From Mycobacteroides chelonae (GTDB lineage: Bacteria; Actinomycetota; Actinomycetes; Mycobacteriales; Mycobacteriaceae), in the NCBI RefSeq assembly GCF_016767715.1, contig NZ_CP050145.1, positions 372,001 through 436,000 on the forward strand: a DNA stretch of 64,000 nucleotides. Direction: 5' to 3'. The translations under genes and the position numbers were made by a program. Of this stretch, positions 39,906 to 50,494 are shown in pieces (position 1 is the stretch's first letter; each line of letters opens with the position of its first letter). Below the pieces are notes generated by a model that saw only the letters and a list, made by a program, of their open reading frames with translations, was not told where the DNA came from and did not search any database.

Positions 39906-40841
39906 GTGCTCGTTGACGGTGCCGGGGTCTTCCTCGTGGCCGTAATGTCCTACCCCGCGCAGCTCGACGAATTGGCCGTGGGGCGCGAAGGACAGTGATC
40001 GGTGCACCGGGTCGGCGAGCACATACGGATCGCTGTCGCCGCGCATGTGAAGTACCGGGACGGATAGTTCACGGTTCATTGACCTCATGAAACGCCAACC
40101 CTCGCTGCGCAACTGGCTACGCACCGCCCAGCGCTGATACTCCAGCGCGCAATGGGCCACCCCGGGGATGGCGATCGCGGTGCGCAGCTGCTGGATGGTC
40201 TCGGCGAAATCGTCGGTGGTGGTCCAATGCTCGCCCGCCCGCAAGCGCACCAGACGTTCCAGCTCGGCACCTCGATGACGTGTCAGGGTGCGCTCGGGAA
40301 GGATGGGCAGCTGGTAGCGCATCAGGGACGGCAATAGCGCGCCTCCCTGCCCGGTTCTGCGGAATGTGGCGGTGCGCAGGGCGATCGGGTGCGGCGAGCT
40401 CACCACCGCGATGGCATCGACGAGGCGTGGATGCAGGTTCGCGGTGGCCCAGCAGACCAGTCCGCCCTCGGCATGCCCGACCAGCGTGGCCGACGTGTGC
40501 CCCAGGGCACGGATCAGCCCGGCGGTATCCCCGGCCAGCGTCCATCCGTCGTACCCGCGTGGCGGTTTGTCGCTGCCCCCGTAGCCGCGGAGATCGACCG
40601 CCACCACGCGGGCATCTGTCAGCTCGCGAAGCTGATGCCGCCACGACCACCAGAAGGACCCGAACCCATGCAGCAGCAATACGAGTGGCCTGCTGGTGAC
40701 GGCCACGGTTGGTGTGTGAGGAGCATCGGCTTCCACCACATGGAACCGAATGCCGTTGGCGTGTACGTCAAAATGGCGCCACGGGCCGACGATGCGGACC
40801 ACGGATGGGTCGGGGTGACGTGCCGTCTGGTCGAACAGCAT
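39879..40841 (-). CDS. ephE: EphE-like alpha/beta hydrolase with altered nucleophile elbow
   Basis: A 320-residue alpha/beta-hydrolase resembling mycobacterial epoxide hydrolase EphE (Rv3670): oxyanion H-G-F-G (58-61), D-L-R-G-Y-G-G-S-D-K-P, C-terminal D-P-Y and catalytic-His-like G-V-G-H-Y. The nucleophile elbow, however, reads V-G-H-A-E-G-G; the residue where Asp or Ser is expected is Ala124, with Glu125 next. It may therefore be catalytically dead or use another residue. It is co-directional with the holin-like gene upstream (32-bp gap). Confidence 0.8.
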   Translation of the reverse strand: MLFDQTARHPDPSVVRIVGPWRHFDVHANGIRFHVVEADAPHTPTVAVTSRPLVLLLHGFGSFWWSWRHQLRELTDARVVAVDLRGYGGSDKPPRGYDGWTLAGDTAGLIRALGHTSATLVGHAEGGLVCWATANLHPRLVDAIAVVSSPHPIALRTATFRRTGQGGALLPSLMRYQLPILPERTLTRHRGAELERLVRLRAGEHWTTTDDFAETIQQLRTAIAIPGVAHCALEYQRWAVRSQLRSEGWRFMRSMNRELSVPVLHMRGDSDPYVLADPVHRSLSFAPHGQFVELRGVGHYGHEEDPGTVNEHLGSFIGRR

Positions 40842-40873
40842 GGATGCGTCGGTGTCGAGCCGACTTCAGTGGG

Positions 40874-41398
40874 CTACCAGCCCGACGGGTCTGCGGGCTT
40901 AGCCGACTTGGTCAGTGCAGGAGCCTCATCGTCGCGTGAGGTGAACACGGTCCGTGTTTCCTTGACGGAGGCGATGGTGTCGCGTGGTCCTCGGATTCGT
41001 CTGACCTGGAGGAAACCGATCAGTACCGCGAGGATGGCGACGAACACCATGGCGGCGAAGATGATCAGGTACGCCGCCCAGGCGGGCAGCCAGATCTTGA
41101 GGATCTCCGCGGCGAAAAAGAAGAAGAAGAACGTCGAGTAGAACAGGACGACGAGAGCCGCGATGAAGAAGATACTGCCCGCGACACCCTTCTTGACGTC
41201 CCGGACGACCTCGGCGCGGGCCAATTCCACCTCAGCACGCACCAGAGCGGAGACCTGGGTGGTGGCATCACGGACGAGATTGCCGATGGTGGGTTCTCCG
41301 GTGCCGGTCGCGTTCGGATCGGACAGCGGAATGGCGGCGACGGTGATCGGAACACCATTGCTGTCCGTGCGGTAGTTGCGGCTTCCAGGGCTGCTCAC
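40874..41398 (-). CDS. Actinobacterial holin-X-like membrane protein (DUF1469/phage-holin superfamily III)
   Basis: A 174-residue protein equivalent to Rv3669. A polar N-terminus carries I-G-N-L-V-R-D-A-T-T-Q-V-S-A-L-V-R-A-E-V-E-L-A-R-A-E in pieces typical of the family, followed by two membrane helices (about 75-98 and 105-130), the first with six consecutive Phe residues, and a charged tail. Despite the name these chromosomal proteins are not known to lyse cells. It is first in a probable two-gene unit with ephE. Confidence 0.82.
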   Translation of the reverse strand: MSSPGSRNYRTDSNGVPITVAAIPLSDPNATGTGEPTIGNLVRDATTQVSALVRAEVELARAEVVRDVKKGVAGSIFFIAALVVLFYSTFFFFFFAAEILKIWLPAWAAYLIIFAAMVFVAILAVLIGFLQVRRIRGPRDTIASVKETRTVFTSRDDEAPALTKSAKPADPSGW

Positions 41399-41613
41399 TG
41401 TGCTCCCTCCGTGTCCCTTGCGGGTCCGGTGTGATGTCGTGCGGCCTATGTTGCCACGTCGGTGGCGTCAGGGCTGCGGCGCGTCTGGCCTGGGGCGTCG
41501 TTACCCAATCGATAGCACTGTGACAGAAGTGACCAGTGTGAATCTTGTTTAGAATGGTGTCAGGCATGGCCGACGGGGGAGAGATGCGGCCGGAATGAGA
41601 GAGGCTGCGCGAC

Positions 41614-42330
41614 ATGAGGTCATTTGGACGGCATATGCGGTACGGATTGCCGGTCCTGATCGCACTGTTTGGCCTCGTCGTGGCCACGATTCCGGCTGGC
41701 GCGGCTCCCGCCGCCGGAGCCGATGACAAGGTGCCCATGGGCGGCGGGTCCGGGCTCATCATCAACGGTGACACCCTCTGCACGCTGACGACGATCGGCC
41801 ACGACAACAAGGGCAATCTGGTGGGCTTCACCTCGGCTCACTGTGGTGGTGCCGGTTCGCAGGTGGCCTCCGAGGACTTTCCCAAGAAGGGTGTGGTCGG
41901 AAAGTTCGTCAACGGTAACGAGCAGTACGACTACGCCACCATCCAGTTCGATCCGGAAAAGGTGCAGCCGGTGTCCACCTACAAGGGGTTCGCCATCACC
42001 GGAATCGGACCGGATCCGCAGCCCGGTGACATCGCGTGCAAGCTGGGCCGCACCACCGGTAACTCGTGCGGCGTGACCTTTGGAGCCGGAGCCGAGCCCG
42101 GCACCTTTATCAATCAGGTCTGCGGACAACCCGGGGACTCGGGTGCGCCGGTCACGGTGAACGGACAGCTGGTGGGGATGATCCACGGCGCCGCTACCAA
42201 GCTGCCGGTGTGCGTCATCAAGTACATCCCGCTGCACACGCCGACCACCACGTACTCGATCAACACCGTGCTGGCCGATATCAACGCTAAGAACCGCACC
42301 GCCGGAGTGGGTTTCACCCCGGTCGGCTAG
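41614..42330 (+). CDS. Secreted chymotrypsin-like serine protease
   Basis: A 238-residue protein with a signal peptide (about 1-32, cleavage near A-G-A-A-P). The peptidase S1 core has F-T-S-A-H-C-G (catalytic His), Y-D-Y-A-T-I (Asp) and G-Q-P-G-D-S-G-A-P (Ser), plus three cysteine pairs. It is equivalent to Rv3668c. It probably cleaves a cell-surface or external substrate. The start at 41614 is preceded by GAGAGG; Met8 is an alternative. A five-codon open frame with a strong binding site lies just upstream (41584-41598). Confidence 0.87.
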   Translation: MRSFGRHMRYGLPVLIALFGLVVATIPAGAAPAAGADDKVPMGGGSGLIINGDTLCTLTTIGHDNKGNLVGFTSAHCGGAGSQVASEDFPKKGVVGKFVNGNEQYDYATIQFDPEKVQPVSTYKGFAITGIGPDPQPGDIACKLGRTTGNSCGVTFGAGAEPGTFINQVCGQPGDSGAPVTVNGQLVGMIHGAATKLPVCVIKYIPLHTPTTTYSINTVLADINAKNRTAGVGFTPVG

Positions 42331-42339
42331 CTCACGGCG

Positions 42340-44286
<1,947 letters not shown>

Positions 44287-44470
44287 CTGATCTGGCCTTT
44301 CTGCCCTAGACGGGTCCGCCCGAAAGCCTAGTGGGCGGCCCCGGTTACCGCGAAGTAATTGAGGCCGTCGTTCAGATCCGGGCGTGGCGGTGTGTCGATG
44401 AAGAGACATCGGCGTGTTACCCGCCTATGGTTCGTCCTACCTATTTCAGCTACCGAAGGGCAGGGTGAGG

Positions 44471-46090
44471 ATGCGGTTTCGCCGACTGGCCGTCGCGTTG
44501 CTCGTCGGCATTGTCGCGCTGCTGCCCACCGGCTGCGGTGACCTGGTGACTCCGGCCCCCCCGGGGTACTTCAGCATGTACATCACCGAACCCGAGCACA
44601 CCCTGGTCCCGGGAAACACCACCGAGAATCAGGGTGGTCGGATCCTGCGCTCGCTATTTACCGCGCTAGTCGAGTTCAACAACGACACCGCGGAGGTGGA
44701 ATACACCGGCGTGGCCGAATCGATCACCAGCCACGACAACGTCAATTGGACGATCAAGCTCAAGCCGGGATGGACGTTCCATAACGGCGAACCAGTGACC
44801 GCCCAGTCCTACGTGGATGCCTGGAACTACACCGCCTTGAGCACCAACGCCCAGGGCTCCTCGAGTTTCCTAGCCAATGTCGACGGGTTCGGTGATCTCC
44901 AGGGAGATCCGAAGAACAAGATCCCACCGCGGGCCACCCAGATGCGCGGACTGCACGTCGTGGATGACGTGACATTTACCGTCCGGCTCAACACTCCGTT
45001 CGCCATCTACCCGATGACCTTGGGATACACCGCTTTCCTGCCGCTGCCTAAGGCCTTTTATCGGGATCCGGCCAAGTTCGGCGTGCACCCCATCGGCAAT
45101 GGCCCCTTCAAGGCCGACGGCGACTGGGTGCGTGGCATCGGGTTCACGCTGAGCCGTTACGACCAGTACGCCGGTCCGAAGAAGGCCAAGTCCAAGGGCT
45201 TGATCTGGCGGGTCTACACCGAGGGCCTGACCGCGTACACCGATATGCAGGCCGGTGCCCTCGACATTCAGCTCGATCTGCCCGACTCCGCCTACGAGAA
45301 CGCCCGGGCCGAATTCGGGTCAGCCTTCCTGGAGCGGCCCCGCCCGGACATCACCTCGCTGGGGTTCCCGATGTACGACCCGCGGTACAAGGATGTACGT
45401 GTGCGCCAGGCGATTTCGATGGCCATCGACCGTGAGGCGATCACCCAGGTAATTTTCTCCGGCACCCGCACTCCTGCTACGTCCTACGCGTCGGCGGTGG
45501 TCTATGGGTACCGCAAGGGGGCGTGCGGAAAGCTGTGCGAGTTGCACGTCGATGAGGCCAACAAACTGCTCGATGACGCTCATTTCGACAGGAGCAAGCC
45601 CATTGAGCTGTGGTACAGCTCATCGAGCACCGGAGCGCTGTCGTGGGTGCAGGCCATCGGAAACCAGTTGCAGTCCAACCTGAAAGTGCCCTACATCCTC
45701 AAGAGCCTGCCGTGGTCGCAGTTCCTGCCGTTGCAGGACAGCAAGGGGATGACGGGGCCGTTCCGTTCCGGCTGGGTGATGGACTACCCGTCGATCTACA
45801 ACTTCCTGGAGTCGTTGTACGGCACGGTGGCGCTGCCACCGGCGGGTTCCAATTACGTGTTCTACAGCAATCCGGCGTTCGACGAACTGCTGCGGCAGGG
45901 GAACAACCAGCCGACCGTGGAGCTGGCCACCAAGGCGTATCAGAAGGCAGAAGACCTGTTGTTCAAGGACCTTCCGGCCGCACCGCTGTTCTATGAGGTC
46001 AATCAGGCGGTGCATTCCAAGCGGGTGAGCAACGTCAAGATCAGCATCCAGGACTGCATCGAGTACGCCGATGTGGAGGTCGTGCAATGA
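44471..46090 (+). CDS. dppA: Peptide ABC transporter substrate-binding lipoprotein
   Basis: A 539-residue SBP family 5 lipoprotein with signal peptide and lipobox L-L-P-T-G-C (Cys about 22). The mature domain has A-E-S-I-T and W-T-F-H-N-G-E-P-V-T-A, the usual Opp/Dpp signature, and V-R-Q-A-I-S-M-A-I-D-R. It captures peptides for the DppBCD importer; in M. tuberculosis (Rv3666c) the substrates include tetrapeptides. ATG 44471 is chosen as it sits at the signal peptide; the frame extends to 44414. Its stop overlaps dppB by 4 nt. Confidence 0.93.
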   Translation: MRFRRLAVALLVGIVALLPTGCGDLVTPAPPGYFSMYITEPEHTLVPGNTTENQGGRILRSLFTALVEFNNDTAEVEYTGVAESITSHDNVNWTIKLKPGWTFHNGEPVTAQSYVDAWNYTALSTNAQGSSSFLANVDGFGDLQGDPKNKIPPRATQMRGLHVVDDVTFTVRLNTPFAIYPMTLGYTAFLPLPKAFYRDPAKFGVHPIGNGPFKADGDWVRGIGFTLSRYDQYAGPKKAKSKGLIWRVYTEGLTAYTDMQAGALDIQLDLPDSAYENARAEFGSAFLERPRPDITSLGFPMYDPRYKDVRVRQAISMAIDREAITQVIFSGTRTPATSYASAVVYGYRKGACGKLCELHVDEANKLLDDAHFDRSKPIELWYSSSSTGALSWVQAIGNQLQSNLKVPYILKSLPWSQFLPLQDSKGMTGPFRSGWVMDYPSIYNFLESLYGTVALPPAGSNYVFYSNPAFDELLRQGNNQPTVELATKAYQKAEDLLFKDLPAAPLFYEVNQAVHSKRVSNVKISIQDCIEYADVEVVQ

Positions 46091-47139
46091 CCGGACGCAA
46101 GTGGCCGCGATCGCTGATCAACGAAAGGGTTGATAGGCGGGGAGTGGAGCGTGCACTCCCGGTTCCGTGGCTCGATGATGTGCTGGACGTTCGGCGGCTT
46201 TGGCGGAACGCGGGCTTGTTTCGTTATGTGGTGAAGCGGCTGTTGCTGGCCATTCCGGTGCTCATAGGCACGTCGCTGCTCATCTATTCCCTGGTGTACG
46301 CGCTACCGGGTGATCCCATTCGGGCGTTGGCGGGCGACCGTCCGTTCACCCCCGAGGTCATGGCTCAACTACGGGAGCGCTTTCATCTCAATGATCCGTT
46401 CCTGGTGCGCTACGGCAAGTACATCGTGGGCTTCCTGCATGGTGACTTCGGTACAGATTTCCAGGAACGCCCTGTCGCACAAACTGTTTCACAACGCCTG
46501 CCGGTGACGTTGAGGCTCACGGTGGTGGCCGTGGCATTCGAGACGATCATCGGCATCACCGCCGGAGTGCTGTGTGCGGTGCGCCGGGGATCGTTCTACG
46601 ACAACCTTGTTCTTGTCACCACGACGCTGCTGGTCTCGATGCCCGTGTTCGTGCTGGGCTTCCTGGCGCAGTACCTGTTCGGCTTCAAGCTCGGCTGGTT
46701 CCCGATCGCCGGAATCCGGGACGGCTGGTACAGCTTCCTGCTGCCGGGGCTGGTGCTGGCCTCGTTGTCCATGGCCTATGTGGCTCGGCTCACCCGAACC
46801 TCGATGTTGGAGACCATGGATGCCGACTTTGTCCGGACCGCCCGTGCCAAGGGCATCTCCGAATCACGCATTCTGTTGCGGCACACCCTGCGTAACAGCC
46901 TGATTCCCGTCGTCACATTCATCGGTGCCGACGTGGGTGCGCTGCTGGCGGGCGCGGTCGTCACCGAGTCGGTGTTCAACATCCCTGGGTTGGGGAGGGC
47001 GACATTCGATGCGGTGCGCAACCAGGAGGGCGCCGTCGTGGTGAGCATCCTGACGCTGATCGTCTTCTTCTACATCTTCTTCAATCTCGTCGTCGACATC
47101 TTGTACGCGCTGCTGGATCCGAGGATTCGCTATGAGTGA
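46087..47139 (+). CDS. dppB: Peptide ABC transporter permease DppB
   Basis: A 350-residue permease with about six helices, the Opp-type A-L-P-G-D-P-I-R-A-L-A-G-D-R loop after helix 1, and the EAA loop A-R-A-K-G-I-S-E-S-R-I-L-L-R-H. The first about 45 residues form a charged N-terminal extension; the M. tuberculosis protein starts near the R-Y-V-V-K-R-L-L stretch. The ATG at 46087 overlaps the dppA stop (ATGA), which supports it. The C-terminus (D-P-R-I-R-Y) is complete and overlaps dppC by 8 nt. Confidence 0.92.
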   Translation: MTGRKWPRSLINERVDRRGVERALPVPWLDDVLDVRRLWRNAGLFRYVVKRLLLAIPVLIGTSLLIYSLVYALPGDPIRALAGDRPFTPEVMAQLRERFHLNDPFLVRYGKYIVGFLHGDFGTDFQERPVAQTVSQRLPVTLRLTVVAVAFETIIGITAGVLCAVRRGSFYDNLVLVTTTLLVSMPVFVLGFLAQYLFGFKLGWFPIAGIRDGWYSFLLPGLVLASLSMAYVARLTRTSMLETMDADFVRTARAKGISESRILLRHTLRNSLIPVVTFIGADVGALLAGAVVTESVFNIPGLGRATFDAVRNQEGAVVVSILTLIVFFYIFFNLVVDILYALLDPRIRYE

Positions 47140-48046
47140 CCCCATCCATGCCCCTGGCCCGGTCTCGGGCCCTGATGCCGCCGCCGAGTCGTTGGTGGAG
47201 CAGGCGGATCTTTGGGGAAATGCCTGGAAGTACCTGCGGCGCAGTGGCTTCTTCATCACCGGGTCGATCCTGCTGACGATTTTGGTCCTGATGGCGTTGG
47301 TCCCGCAGTTGTTCACCTTCGGAAAGGACCCTCGGGCCTGCGACCTCTATCAGGCGCGCAAGGGGATCAGCGCGGCGCACTGGCTGGGTACCGACCTACA
47401 AGGATGCGACTATTACGCCAACGTGGTCTATGGGGCGCGAGTGTCGCTGACGATCGGCCTGATCGCGATGGTGGGCGTGCTGATCATCGGTGTCCTCGTC
47501 GGGGCGCTGGCGGGGTACTTCGGCGGTTTCGCCGACTCCACGCTGTCCCGGTTGACCGATGTCTTCTACGGTATCCCAACGATTTTGGGTGGCATGATCC
47601 TGCTGTCCGTCGTCGGTCATCGGACGGTGTGGAGCGTCGCGGGCGCGCTGATCGTGTTCGGCTGGATGACCTCGATGCGGCTGGTGCGATCCAGTGTGAT
47701 GACCATCAAACAGAGCGACTACGTTCAGGCCGCCATCGCGCTGGGAGCGCCGACATGGCGAATCCTACTGCGGCACATACTTCCCAATGCGCTGGCGCCC
47801 GTGCTGGTGTACGCCACCATCGCGGTGGGCAGCTTCATCGCGGCGGAGGCCACGCTGACCTATATGGGCATCGGGCTAGAGCTGCCAGAGATTTCGTGGG
47901 GACTTCAGATCAACGATGGACAATCCCGTTTCGCCACCACGCCGAGGCTGGTCATCGTTCCGGCCTTGTTCCTCTCGGCCGCCGTGCTCGGCTTCATCAT
48001 GGTTGGTGACGCCCTCCGAGATGCTCTCGATCCGCGGAGGAGGTAG
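47132..48046 (+). CDS. dppC: Peptide ABC transporter permease DppC
   Basis: A 304-residue permease of the DppC/OppC type: N-terminal helix (about 40-60), a periplasmic loop with H-W-L-G-T-D-L-Q-G-C-D (normally G-T-D-x-x-G-R-D), then five helices and EAA loop A-L-G-A-P-T-W-R-I-L-L-R-H-I-L-P-N. It pairs with DppB to form the channel. The start overlaps dppB by 8 nt. Confidence 0.92.
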   Translation: MSDPIHAPGPVSGPDAAAESLVEQADLWGNAWKYLRRSGFFITGSILLTILVLMALVPQLFTFGKDPRACDLYQARKGISAAHWLGTDLQGCDYYANVVYGARVSLTIGLIAMVGVLIIGVLVGALAGYFGGFADSTLSRLTDVFYGIPTILGGMILLSVVGHRTVWSVAGALIVFGWMTSMRLVRSSVMTIKQSDYVQAAIALGAPTWRILLRHILPNALAPVLVYATIAVGSFIAAEATLTYMGIGLELPEISWGLQINDGQSRFATTPRLVIVPALFLSAAVLGFIMVGDALRDALDPRRR

Positions 48047-48049
48047 GCG

Positions 48050-49690
48050 GTGCCCGCAGATTCCGTGGTTGAGATCGAGGACCTCTCGGTCGACTTCGAG
48101 GTAGACAAACAATGGGTGCCGGCGGTCAAGGGTGTCTCGTTGACGGTCGCCAAGGGCGAGGTGCTCGCCATCGTCGGTGAATCCGGCTCGGGGAAATCGA
48201 CCACTGCCATGGCCATTCCGGCATTGTTGCCGTCCACCGCGCGGGTGGCGGGCAGCATCAAGCTCAACGGTGCCGAGCTGCTGGGGGCCACCAATGACGA
48301 ACTGCGTGAGGTCCGCGGCAAGGATGTCGCCGTCATCTTCCAGGAGCCGATGACGGCGCTGAACCCGGTCTACACCATCGGTTGGCAGATTGCCGAGGCC
48401 GTACATGCGCACAAGAAGATCACGCGCAGGCAGGCGCGTGAGCGCGCCATCGAGTTGCTGGAGCTGGTGGACATGCCCGAGCCCCAGCGGCGGGTCAAGC
48501 ATTACCCCCATCAGCTTTCCGGAGGGCAGCGTCAGCGCGCGATGATCGCGCAGGCACTGGCGCTGGACCCGGGGCTACTCATCGCCGATGAGCCCACCAC
48601 TGCGCTGGATGTGACCGTGCAGGCCGAAATCCTTGATCTCATGCGTGATCTACGGCATCGAATCGAGGCCGGCATCATCCTGATCACCCACGATATGGGT
48701 GTCGTCGCCGACATGGCCGATCGCATCATGGTGATGAAGGACGGTGAGGTTGTCGAGGAGGGTGATGCCGACAGCATCTTCCACCGGGCGCAGCAGCCAT
48801 ACACGCAGCAGCTGCTGGCATCGGTGCCGCATCTGGGTGCGACATTGGGCGACGCTGACGAATCATCTTTACCGGTAACCGATCTGGCGCTGAGCGTGGA
48901 ACATGCCGTCATCGAGTATCCGGGAAAGGGTGGCAACTTCCGGGCCATCGACGACGTGTCCTTCTCGATCGGCAGAGGGGAGGTGGTGGGCCTCGTCGGC
49001 GAGTCGGGTTCCGGGAAATCCACCATCGGACGCGCCGCGGTGGGCCTACTCAAGGTGGCTTCGGGCACTATCTGTGTTGCCGGGCAGGATATTTCGACTG
49101 CCAACCGTAAGCAGCTGCGTGATATCCGGAGCAAGGTGGGGGTGGTGTTCCAGGATCCGGGATCGTCGCTGAATCCGCGATGGCCCATCGGCCAGTCGAT
49201 CGCCGAGCCGTTGACCCTGCACACCGATATGGACCGCTCCCAGCGGGAAAGCAGAGTCAAGACGTTGTTGGAGCAGGTGCAGTTGCCCGCGAACATGCGA
49301 AACCGGTTCCCCCACCAGCTCTCCGGAGGGCAACGGCAGCGGGTGGGCATCGCGCGGGCGCTGGCGCTGGAGCCGACCCTGCTGATCGCCGACGAGCCAA
49401 CCTCGGCGCTGGATGTCTCGGTGCAGGCCCGGGTGCTCGAACTCTTTGCCGAGCTGCAACGTGAGCACGGGTTCGCGTGTTTGTTCATCAGCCACGACCT
49501 GGCAGTTGTCGAATTGGTGGCAAGCCGCATCGCGGTGCTCAACCACGGTCGTCTTGCCGAATTCGGTTCTGACAAACAGGTATTGACCGCGCCCACCGAT
49601 GACTACACCAAACGGCTGCTGGCGGCTGTTCCGGTACCCGACCCTGAGCAGCAGCGAATCCGACGCGAGGAGCGCAAGGCCCTGCGGTGA
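48050..49690 (+). CDS. dppD: Fused peptide ABC transporter ATPase DppD
   Basis: A 546-residue protein with two complete ABC domains in tandem (about 5-255 and 280-530). Each has Walker A G-E-S-G-S-G-K-S-T, signature L-S-G-G-Q-R-Q-R and Walker B L-L-I-A-D-E-P-T, so the two OppD/OppF-type subunits are fused. GTG 48050 lies 3 bp after the dppC stop. It energises peptide import. Confidence 0.94.
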   Translation: MPADSVVEIEDLSVDFEVDKQWVPAVKGVSLTVAKGEVLAIVGESGSGKSTTAMAIPALLPSTARVAGSIKLNGAELLGATNDELREVRGKDVAVIFQEPMTALNPVYTIGWQIAEAVHAHKKITRRQARERAIELLELVDMPEPQRRVKHYPHQLSGGQRQRAMIAQALALDPGLLIADEPTTALDVTVQAEILDLMRDLRHRIEAGIILITHDMGVVADMADRIMVMKDGEVVEEGDADSIFHRAQQPYTQQLLASVPHLGATLGDADESSLPVTDLALSVEHAVIEYPGKGGNFRAIDDVSFSIGRGEVVGLVGESGSGKSTIGRAAVGLLKVASGTICVAGQDISTANRKQLRDIRSKVGVVFQDPGSSLNPRWPIGQSIAEPLTLHTDMDRSQRESRVKTLLEQVQLPANMRNRFPHQLSGGQRQRVGIARALALEPTLLIADEPTSALDVSVQARVLELFAELQREHGFACLFISHDLAVVELVASRIAVLNHGRLAEFGSDKQVLTAPTDDYTKRLLAAVPVPDPEQQRIRREERKALR

Positions 49691-49730
49691 GTCTCGTATG
49701 CGGCGAGTCATTCAGTACCGTTAGTGGACC

Positions 49731-50474
49731 ATGACTGATCCACTCGCGCCGCTGGCCGCCCTGCCGGGAGTATCCGACGCTGCCGAATCCGCCCGTGATG
49801 CGTTGAGCAAGGTGCACCGTCACCGCGCCAATCTGCGGGGATGGCCGGTGACCGCGGCCGAGGCTGCGGTGCGGGCGGCCAGGTCTTCGTCGGCGCTGGA
49901 TGGCGGCACGATGAAGCTGAGCGCCGATGGTGCGGTGGAGGACCCGATACTGGCCGGCGCGCTGCGGGTCGGTCAGGCGCTCGATGGGGACGCGCTCACT
50001 CAGTTGACCGCGGTGTGGTCGCGTGCTCCACTGCAGGCATTGGCGCGTCTTCATGTGTTGGCGGCCACCGGCATGGCGGACGAGGACATTCTGGGACGCC
50101 CGCGCCCCGGCGTCGACACCGATCGGCTGGAGTTGTTGGCGCAACTGGCATCGGGTGGAACATCGGTGTCCGCGCCGATTCTCGCGGCGATCACGCACGG
50201 GGAACTGTTGGCACTGAATCCCTTTGGTTCTGCCGATGGTGTGGTCGCCCGCGCGGCGTCCCGATTGGTGACGGTCTCACGCGGGCTGGATCCGCACGCG
50301 CTTGGTGTCCCCGAGGTGATGTGGATGCGGCAGTCCGGCAGATACCGTGAGCTTTCGTCCGCGTTCGCCGCAGGTACACCCGAAGCCATCGCTGCCTGGA
50401 TCATCTTCTGCTGTCAGGCATTAACGGCGGGTGCGGCAGAGGCGACATCGATCGCTGATAGCGCTAAGCGCTGA
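49731..50474 (+). CDS. Degenerate Fic-fold protein (Rv3662c-type)
   Basis: A 247-residue cytosolic helical protein usually listed as conserved hypothetical. Two stretches look like Fic remnants: R-S-S-S-A-L-D-G-G (51-59) resembles the inhibitory helix (S/T)xxxE(G/N) with Asp for Glu, and H-G-E-L-L-A-L-N-P-F-G-S-A-D-G-V-V-A-R (156-174) aligns with HAxFExIHPFxDGNGRxGR. The catalytic His is Asn163 and the DGNGR nucleotide loop is lost, so AMP transfer is unlikely. It follows dppD after 40 bp, and a terminator for the opposing RNA lies just beyond. Confidence 0.7.
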   Translation: MTDPLAPLAALPGVSDAAESARDALSKVHRHRANLRGWPVTAAEAAVRAARSSSALDGGTMKLSADGAVEDPILAGALRVGQALDGDALTQLTAVWSRAPLQALARLHVLAATGMADEDILGRPRPGVDTDRLELLAQLASGGTSVSAPILAAITHGELLALNPFGSADGVVARAASRLVTVSRGLDPHALGVPEVMWMRQSGRYRELSSAFAAGTPEAIAAWIIFCCQALTAGAAEATSIADSAKR

Positions 50475-50494
50475 CCGAGACTGGCCTGAACATT

